Of a stretch of 10,209 nucleotides of DNA, positions 5,523-10,209 are shown one piece after another. The translations under genes and the position numbers were made by a program. The first letter of the stretch is position 1. Each line of letters opens with the position of its first letter. Below the pieces are notes generated by a model. That model was not told the origin of the DNA. It made no database searches and saw only the letters and a list, made by a program, of their open reading frames with translations. The DNA lies in the NCBI GenBank assembly GCA_900555345.1, contig USKS01000030.1:1-10209 (forward strand), given 5' to 3'. The stretch comes from an uncultured Eubacteriales bacterium. Lineage in GTDB: Bacteria; Bacillota_A; Clostridia; Oscillospirales; CAG-272.

Positions 5523-6296
5523 GTGAAAGCTTTTGAGATCGCAGAGGACATTATCGGAAAAGATTTTATAAATACCCATCCCGGAACCGTTGACAGGCTG
5601 AAGTTCGGAGACGAAACAAAAGAGGTTCGAAAGATCGCCGTTTGCCTTGCCGCCACCCCGGACGTTTTGCGGCAGTGCCGGCTCTGGGGCGCCGATCTCA
5701 TTATCACTCACGAGCCTATATATTATGATCACGAGGACGTATTCCGCCCCGGCAGGATAACAAACGAAAAACGCCGCCTGCTTGAGGAAACGGGCGCCGC
5801 CGTTTACAGATACCACGACTCCATGCATTTTCGCGCGGGCGACGAGGTGGGAGAGGCGTTTATAGCCGACACTGGTCTTTCGGGCAGCTTCGACGGAGAC
5901 ATGGGCTTTACCTGCGACAATGCCGTAAGCGCACGCGAGGCGGCGCTTATATGTGCCGAAAAGCTCAGGCTGCGCCACCCGCGTATTGTGGGAGACGCGG
6001 ACTACAAATCGCAAAGGATACTTCTCGCCCTCGGTATGCGCGGCAACAAGTGCTTTGCGGATTTTGCCGAAGGGGACGGCTTTGAAATTGCGATCTGCGG
6101 CGAGCTGTGCGAATGGAGCGACTGCGAGCCTGTGCGCGAAGCGGCTCAGATGGGTATGCACAAGGCTATAGTCATACTCGGCCATGCAGGCAGCGAAAAA
6201 TTTGCAATGAAACATCTTGCGCAGAAGATCGACATGAAATACGGCGCCGAGGCGAGATATTTCGACTGCGGCGAGGTTTATACATATACCGATTGA
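5523..6296 (+). CDS. Nif3-like dinuclear metal centre protein (DUF34)
   Basis: A 257-residue cytoplasmic protein of the Nif3/YbgI/DUF34 family, whose members form toroidal hexamers with two metal ions per subunit; the reaction is not firmly known, though GTP cyclohydrolase-like and metal-insertion roles have been discussed. The family layout is visible: KIAVCLAATPDVLRQC (37-52), the first metal motif LIITHEPIYYDH (59-70), YRYHDSMH (95-102) in place of the usual HTNLD region, and the C-terminal GHAGSEKF (220-227) matching the GHxxTE motif with H221 and E225. The second histidine of the common HHP motif is Glu here (H63-E64-P65). The start is GTG 5523 with GGAGG 8 bp upstream; the frame is open further up but only through the promoter. 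Monocistronic, with a probable terminator at 6310. Confidence 0.87.
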   Translation: MKAFEIAEDIIGKDFINTHPGTVDRLKFGDETKEVRKIAVCLAATPDVLRQCRLWGADLIITHEPIYYDHEDVFRPGRITNEKRRLLEETGAAVYRYHDSMHFRAGDEVGEAFIADTGLSGSFDGDMGFTCDNAVSAREAALICAEKLRLRHPRIVGDADYKSQRILLALGMRGNKCFADFAEGDGFEIAICGELCEWSDCEPVREAAQMGMHKAIVILGHAGSEKFAMKHLAQKIDMKYGAEARYFDCGEVYTYTD

Positions 6297-6309
6297 GCGC
6301 ATAAACACT

Positions 6310-6329
6310 GCGCGTCGGCACGCTTTTTT
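6310..6329 (+). terminator. Short terminator after the Nif3-like gene
   Basis: GCGCG-tcgg-CACGC (one C-A mismatch) is followed directly by T6 (6324-6329), 13 bp beyond the stop codon. The stem is short but position and U-tract fit an intrinsic terminator. Confidence 0.55.
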
Positions 6330-6371
6330 GAAAAAATTTACCGATTCAGCTTGTAAAAATGCAAAAAGGTA

Positions 6372-6401
6372 TTGACAAGGGGCGGCACGCTGTGCTATAT
6401 T
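6372..6401 (+). promoter_or_regulatory. Promoter of the T-box operon
   Basis: A perfect -35 TTGACA (6372-6377) and -10 TATATT (6396-6401) with an 18-bp spacer and an upstream TGC (extended -10). Initiation near 6408 places Stem I of the T-box at the very 5' end of the transcript. Confidence 0.8.
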
Positions 6402-6416
6402 TCTGATATATGGTAA

Positions 6417-6708
6417 AGCCTATGACCGGAAACGAGTAACCCGCTTTACAGAGAAAACGTCCCATACAGAGAGCCGTCGGTCGGTGCGAGACGGATGGGG
6501 GCAAAACGGGTGAATTACATTCCGAGAGGCTGACTCCGAAAGCGTTTTCGCAAGTAGGCGGTCACGGGTGCGGCCCGTTACAGTCGCAAGGCATAAGCGG
6601 GATATATGTTCCGCCGTGCCGTTGAGAGACCTGCTCTTTTGCAGGTAACTGAGGTGGTACCGCGGTTTATCCGTCCTCTTGAAACATTTGTTTCAAGAGG
6701 ACTTTTTT
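6417..6708 (+). promoter_or_regulatory. Tyrosine-specific T-box leader (specifier UAC)
   Basis: A tRNA-sensing riboswitch controlling the next two genes. Stem I folds by hand. AGCCT (6417-6421) pairs with AGGCT (6527-6531), ATGAC/AG gives the kink-turn-like step, and CGGAA (6427-6431) pairs with TTCCG (6520-6524). The specifier loop is ACGAGTA (6432-6438) facing GAATTACA (6512-6519), closed by ACCCG (6439-6443) with CGGGT (6507-6511). In the standard layout GAA-N-codon-R the specifier is UAC (6516-6518), tyrosine. Distal Stem I has CAGAGAGCC and GGTGCGAGAC. The T-box TGAGGTGGTACCGCGG spans 6650-6665; the base after UGG is U, fitting the A discriminator of tRNA-Tyr. In the antiterminator GAGG (6651-6654) pairs with CCTC (6675-6678) and GCGG with CCGT, competing with the terminator. 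Uncharged tRNA-Tyr should turn expression on. Confidence 0.92.
6673..6708 (+). terminator. T-box intrinsic terminator
   Basis: A perfect 13-bp stem, GTCCTCTTGAAAC (6673-6685) with 6690-6702, loop ATTT, then T6. Its 5' arm contains the CCTC that completes the antiterminator, so the two structures exclude each other. Confidence 0.93.
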
Positions 6709-6745
6709 ATTTCGATCATAAAAACACAAAAAGGGGTATTGAAAA

Positions 6746-8386
6746 ATGAATACCATAGTAGACCTTCTGGAAAGAAACGCAAGGCTTCAGCCCGACAAAG
6801 AGGCACTGGCGGAGATAAATCCCGCAAATCAGCCGAGCCACACCACAACATGGAGAGAGTATAATCTTATCGAGACCGCCGAGGGTGACAAGTACCGCCG
6901 CTCCATGACATGGCGCGAATTTGACGCGCAGGCAAATCAGGCGGCAAATCTTCTTATAACCCGCGGCGTCCGCAAGGGCGACAAAGTCGCCATTCTTCTC
7001 ATGAACTGCCTTGAATGGCTGCCGATATACTTCGGCATTCTCAAATGCGGAGCGCTGGCGGTACCCATGAACTACCGCTATACCGCTGAGGAAATCCGCT
7101 ATTGCGCCGAGCTTGCCGATGTTTCCGTGCTCATATACGGCCCCGAATTTATCGACCGCGTTGCGGAAATACACGACAGCCTGCCCGATATAAAGAACTT
7201 TTTCTTCGTGGGTGAGGATATACCCGACGGGGCGGACGATTTTAACCGCTATCTCTCATGCTGCAGCACGACTCCGCCTCCGGTGGAGCTTTGCGAGGAT
7301 GACGACGCGGCAATATACTTCTCCTCCGGCACAACGGGCTTTCCCAAAGCTATCCTCCATGCCCACCGCGCTCTGCTTTGCTCCGCGAAGACCGAGCGCG
7401 CGCATCACGGTCAGAGCCGCGACGACGTATTTCTGTGCATACCGCCCCTCTATCATACGGGCGCCAAAATGCACTGGTTCGGCAGCCTGATCTCGGGCAG
7501 CCGCGCCGTACTTCTGCGCGGTGTCAGCCCGGAGTGGATACTGCAGGCGGTCAGTGAGGAGAAAGCCACCATAGTATGGCTGCTCGTGCCGTGGGCGCAG
7601 GATATACTCGACGCGATCGACCGCGGAGATATAAACCTTAAAGACTACCGCATCTCCCAGTGGAGGCTCATGCACATAGGCGCGCAACCCGTGCCGCCGA
7701 GCCTTATAAAAAGGTGGAAAAAGGTTTTCCCCTGGCATCAGTACGATACGAACTACGGTCTTTCCGAGTCAATAGGCCCCGGCTGCGTTCATCTGGGCGT
7801 TGAAAACATAGACAAGGTGGGCGCCATCGGCGTGCCCGGCTACCAGTGGGACGCCAAGATAATCAAGCCGGACGGCTCTCCCGTTGCAGAGGGCGAAGTG
7901 GGCGAGCTCGCGGTCAAGGGCCCCGGAGTTATGAAATGCTACTACAAAAACCCCGAGGCGACAGCCGAGATACTGCACGACGGCTGGCTTTGGACCGGCG
8001 ACATGGCGCGCCGCGACGAGGACGGATTTATATACCTTGTTGACAGGAAAAAGGACGTTATCATCACCGGCGGCGAGAACATATATCCCGTTCAGATAGA
8101 GGACTTTCTCAGGGCAAACCCGAAGATAAAGGACGCCGCGGTCATAGGACTTCCCGACGAGCGTCTGGGAGAGATTGCCGCGGCCATAATCGAGCTCAAA
8201 GAGGGCGAGAGCGCCGACGAAGCGGAGATAGAGGACTATTGCGCCGAGCTTCCCCGCTACAAGCGTCCGCGCCGCATAATTTTTGCGAATGTGCCCCGAA
8301 ACCCCACGGGCAAAATAGAAAAGCCCAAGCTTCGCCACATATACTGCGGCGACACGGCACTTGTTGAAAGACAAACTCAGGAATAA
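6746..8386 (+). CDS. Class I adenylate-forming acyl-CoA ligase
   Basis: A 546-residue AMP-binding (ANL superfamily) enzyme that should activate a carboxylic acid with ATP and transfer it to coenzyme A. Motifs in order: P-loop YFSSGTTGFPK (191-201), substrate-side region IPPLYHTGAKMHWFG (232-246), YGLSES (337-342), GELAVKGPGVMKCYY (386-400), WTGDMARRDEDGF (416-428), hinge DRKKDVIITGGENIYP (433-448), and catalytic lysine K523 in NPTGKIEKPKLR. It is cytoplasmic, without signal peptide. AAGGGG lies 9 bp before the ATG. The N-terminal part carries an insertion bounded by two similar words, TTWREYN (34-40) and MTWREFD (54-60). It lies after a tyrosine T-box and 26 bp before a symporter gene, suggesting that an imported acid, perhaps aromatic, is the substrate; that is inference. 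Medium or long fatty acids cannot be excluded. Confidence 0.9.
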   Translation: MNTIVDLLERNARLQPDKEALAEINPANQPSHTTTWREYNLIETAEGDKYRRSMTWREFDAQANQAANLLITRGVRKGDKVAILLMNCLEWLPIYFGILKCGALAVPMNYRYTAEEIRYCAELADVSVLIYGPEFIDRVAEIHDSLPDIKNFFFVGEDIPDGADDFNRYLSCCSTTPPPVELCEDDDAAIYFSSGTTGFPKAILHAHRALLCSAKTERAHHGQSRDDVFLCIPPLYHTGAKMHWFGSLISGSRAVLLRGVSPEWILQAVSEEKATIVWLLVPWAQDILDAIDRGDINLKDYRISQWRLMHIGAQPVPPSLIKRWKKVFPWHQYDTNYGLSESIGPGCVHLGVENIDKVGAIGVPGYQWDAKIIKPDGSPVAEGEVGELAVKGPGVMKCYYKNPEATAEILHDGWLWTGDMARRDEDGFIYLVDRKKDVIITGGENIYPVQIEDFLRANPKIKDAAVIGLPDERLGEIAAAIIELKEGESADEAEIEDYCAELPRYKRPRRIIFANVPRNPTGKIEKPKLRHIYCGDTALVERQTQE

Positions 8387-8412
8387 TATTTTTTGAAAGG
8401 AAAATACATACA

Positions 8413-9996
8413 ATGCTTGCTAAAATTCTGACTGCGGCACTGCTTTTCGTGTTCTTTGCCGTAATGATAGGCATAGGCGTGTACTGCCGCCGCCATGCGA
8501 CGGACGTCAACGGCTTTGTCCTCGGCGGGCGCAGCGTGGGTCCGTGGCTCACTGCTTTCGCTTTCGGTACATCATATTTCTCCGCAGTCGTATTTGTGGG
8601 ATATGCGGGTCAGTTCGGCTGGAACTTCGGCCTTGCCTCCACATGGATAGGTCTGGGCAATGCGTTTATCGGCTCGCTTCTGGCGTGGTGCGTGCTCGGC
8701 CGCCGCACAAGGGTCCTGACGCAGCATCTGGAGTCAAAGACCATGCCCGACTTTTTCGGAAAGCGTTTTAATTCTCCGGCACTTAAGATCGCCGCCTCCG
8801 TTATAGTTTTCGTGTTCCTCATCCCCTACACCGCCTCCCTTTACAATGGACTTTCAAGCCTTTTCAACATTGCGTTTGACATTCCCTACTGGGTGGTCAT
8901 CGTTGTAATGGCGGCGCTCACCGGCGTGTACGTTATTTTCGGCGGATACATGGCGACGGCAATAAATGATTTTATTCAGGGAATTATAATGCTCGCGGGC
9001 ATTGTCGCGGTCGTTGCAGCGGTCCTCAGCGAAAACGGCGGACTGACGGCGGCAGCCTCGGGACTTTCGCAGTTTGCCTCCCCCTATGCCGAAACGCAAA
9101 ATATGCAGGGCGCGTTTTCGTCGTTCTTCGGCACGCAGCCGCTCTATCTTCTGTTCGTCGTTGTGCTGACAAGCCTGGGCACATGGGGACTTCCCCAGAT
9201 GGTGGGCAAATTCTACTCCATCAAAAACGAGGATGCCATCAAAAAGGGCACTGTCATTTCAACGCTCTTTGCGATCGTCGTTTCCGGCGGCTGCTACTTT
9301 ATCGGCTCCTTCGCGAGACTTTACGACTCTCCCGCTCTTTACGAAAACGGAAAGATCATATACGACAGAATAATACCGCACATGCTTTCATCCCTGCCCT
9401 CCGCGCTTATCGCGGTTGTCATGGTGCTGGTGCTCTCCGCGTCGATGTCAACGCTTTCAAGCCTTGTTCTGACCTCAGCTTCAACGCTTACGCTTGACGT
9501 TATAGCTCCCGCCGCAAAGAAAGAAATGAGCGACAAAAAGAAGCTTCTCTGCGTGCGCGTTTTCGTAGTGTTCTTCATTGCCGTATCGACCGTTATGGCT
9601 ATCCTCAAGGATACATTCAACTTCTCCATGATAGCGCAGATGATGGGTGTGTCGTGGGGCGCACTTGCGGGATCGTTCCTTGCTCCGTTTCTGTACGGAC
9701 TGTACTGGAAACGCACCACAAGGCCCGCCTGCGCGGTATGCTTTGCGTACGGCAGCATACTTATGACGGTGCAGATGCTCATTTCCCTCGGCGTGTTTAC
9801 CCCGACGGGAGCAGTCCTTTCGTTCGTTTTCAGAAACTCGCTGTACTCCGGCGTGTTCGCAATGGTCGGCGGACTTATTATAGTCCCCGTTGTGAGCCTT
9901 CTGACAAAGAAACCCGCCAAGGCGGACGTTGACGCTATGTTCTCCTGCTACGACGAAAAGGTGACCGTCGAAACAACAAAATCTCTGGGCGACTGA
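8413..9996 (+). CDS. Sodium:solute symporter (SSS family, PutP-like)
   Basis: A 527-residue membrane transporter that should couple sodium entry to uptake of an organic solute. SSS hallmarks are visible: FVLGGRSVGPWLTAFAFGTS (35-54), MPDFFGKRFNSPALK (111-125), GGYMATAINDFIQG (177-190, matching the GGxxAVxxxDxxQ signature of PutP), WGLPQMVGKFYSI (258-270), and SASMSTLSS (342-350), where S346/T347 correspond to the Na2-site serine and threonine of PutP. About 13 hydrophobic segments are apparent, ending in a short polar tail. GAAAGG lies 12 bp before the ATG and the gap to the ligase gene is 26 bp, so both are under the T-box. Substrate unknown: PutP homologues carry amino acids, other SSS members carry carboxylates. 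Tyrosine or a tyrosine-derived acid is an attractive candidate because of the control. Confidence 0.91.
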   Translation: MLAKILTAALLFVFFAVMIGIGVYCRRHATDVNGFVLGGRSVGPWLTAFAFGTSYFSAVVFVGYAGQFGWNFGLASTWIGLGNAFIGSLLAWCVLGRRTRVLTQHLESKTMPDFFGKRFNSPALKIAASVIVFVFLIPYTASLYNGLSSLFNIAFDIPYWVVIVVMAALTGVYVIFGGYMATAINDFIQGIIMLAGIVAVVAAVLSENGGLTAAASGLSQFASPYAETQNMQGAFSSFFGTQPLYLLFVVVLTSLGTWGLPQMVGKFYSIKNEDAIKKGTVISTLFAIVVSGGCYFIGSFARLYDSPALYENGKIIYDRIIPHMLSSLPSALIAVVMVLVLSASMSTLSSLVLTSASTLTLDVIAPAAKKEMSDKKKLLCVRVFVVFFIAVSTVMAILKDTFNFSMIAQMMGVSWGALAGSFLAPFLYGLYWKRTTRPACAVCFAYGSILMTVQMLISLGVFTPTGAVLSFVFRNSLYSGVFAMVGGLIIVPVVSLLTKKPAKADVDAMFSCYDEKVTVETTKSLGD

Positions 9997-10015
9997 AATA
10001 TCGGGTTGGGGATCC

Positions 10016-10165
10016 TGCGGGGCTCCGCGCCCCGCACCCCGACATGGGGGGGAATAAATATGTGGGGGTTGCCCCGCACCCCGGCATGGGGGAAGGTATA
10101 TATGCGGGGTTTCACCCCGCACCCTGACCGAGAACCATTATATATGGGGCTTCGCCCCATGCCCC
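10016..10165. repeat. Array of four G/C hairpins spaced 40-45 bp
   Basis: Immediately downstream of the symporter stop are hairpins GCGGGGC-tccgc-GCCCCGC (10017-10035), GTGGGG-gttg-CCCCGC (10062-10077, one wobble), GCGGGGT-ttc-ACCCCGC (10104-10120) and ATGGGGC-ttc-GCCCCAT (10144-10160). Units one and two continue with a second small stem, CCCC-gacat-GGGG and CCCC-ggcat-GGGG. Units are joined by A/T spacers ending in TATG or TATATG. The units are clearly related but diverged in loops, with stem pairing kept. No T-run follows any of them. The minus-strand frame through the array repeats Pro/Cys-Arg-Gly words only because of the repeat. Confidence 0.8.
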
Positions 10166-10166
10166 A

Positions 10167-10200
10167 CTTAGGGATCTTTTTTGGGAAAAAGATCCCTAAG
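10167..10200. terminator. Perfect 15-bp inverted repeat closing the T-box operon
   Basis: CTTAGGGATCTTTTT (10167-10181) is perfectly complementary to 10186-10200 around TGGG. It follows the G/C hairpin array and is the best terminator candidate for the T-box operon, but the tail AACCCGAAA within the window has no U-tract on the plus strand, so termination is uncertain. The window ends 9 bp later. Confidence 0.5.
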
Positions 10201-10209
10201 AACCCGAAA

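Noticed and set aside
6512..6519. Alternative T-box specifier readings such as AUU (Ile) or ACA (Thr)
   Set aside because: The loop is fixed by the CGGGT and TTCCG stems as GAATTACA; the standard GAA-N-codon-purine layout gives UAC, and other registers break it.
10016..10165. CRISPR array or small peptide repeat gene on the minus strand
   Set aside because: Spacers are A/T linkers, not unique 30-bp sequences, and the minus-strand frame has no ribosome binding site and mirrors the DNA repeat.
10167..10200. End of an insertion sequence
   Set aside because: The two arms are adjacent with a 4-bp centre, with no transposase or target duplication visible; a hairpin is the simpler reading.

Overview
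The window looks like a chromosomal segment of a moderately GC-rich Bacillota, most likely an uncultured gut-type Clostridia (Oscillospiraceae/Ruminococcaceae-like). The grounds are a canonical T-box leader, a YtrA-type GntR/ABC operon, AGGAGG-like ribosome binding sites, sigma-A-type promoters and protein sequences of Clostridia character. This placement comes from familiarity, not from a database search. No plasmid, phage or integrase gene is visible. Seven proteins are confidently coded; three long non-coding stretches carry unusual repeats.

Layout. 1-653 is non-coding: two near-identical 63-bp direct repeats, a diverged third copy, and a strongly G-biased low-complexity island between copies two and three. 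595-2717 is a self-regulated operon: promoter with a perfect palindromic operator over the start site, a YtrA-type GntR repressor, a GC-rich hairpin, an ABC ATPase and a six-helix permease overlapping it. 2718-3149 has no gene. It holds a perfect 18-bp inverted repeat, a highly ordered array of GTGATATT / AATATCAC boxes alternating with small hairpins, and a strong hairpin behind murD. 3150-4562 (minus) is murD. 4822-5352 (minus) is mscL, divergent from a Nif3/DUF34 metal-binding protein gene (5523-6296, plus), each with its own good promoter.

6372-9996 is a T-box operon. The leader's Stem I can be folded by hand and its specifier reads UAC, so it should sense uncharged tRNA-Tyr. It controls an acyl-CoA-synthetase-like adenylate-forming enzyme and a sodium:solute symporter, not a tyrosyl-tRNA synthetase or an obvious tyrosine biosynthesis gene. 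9997-10209 ends the window with four G/C hairpins every 40-45 bp and a perfect 15-bp inverted repeat.

The most interesting items are the box/hairpin array at 2924-3096, the tyrosine T-box controlling a CoA ligase plus symporter, and the fact that the two operon 3' ends and the 5' boundary of the first operon carry three different families of structured repeats.
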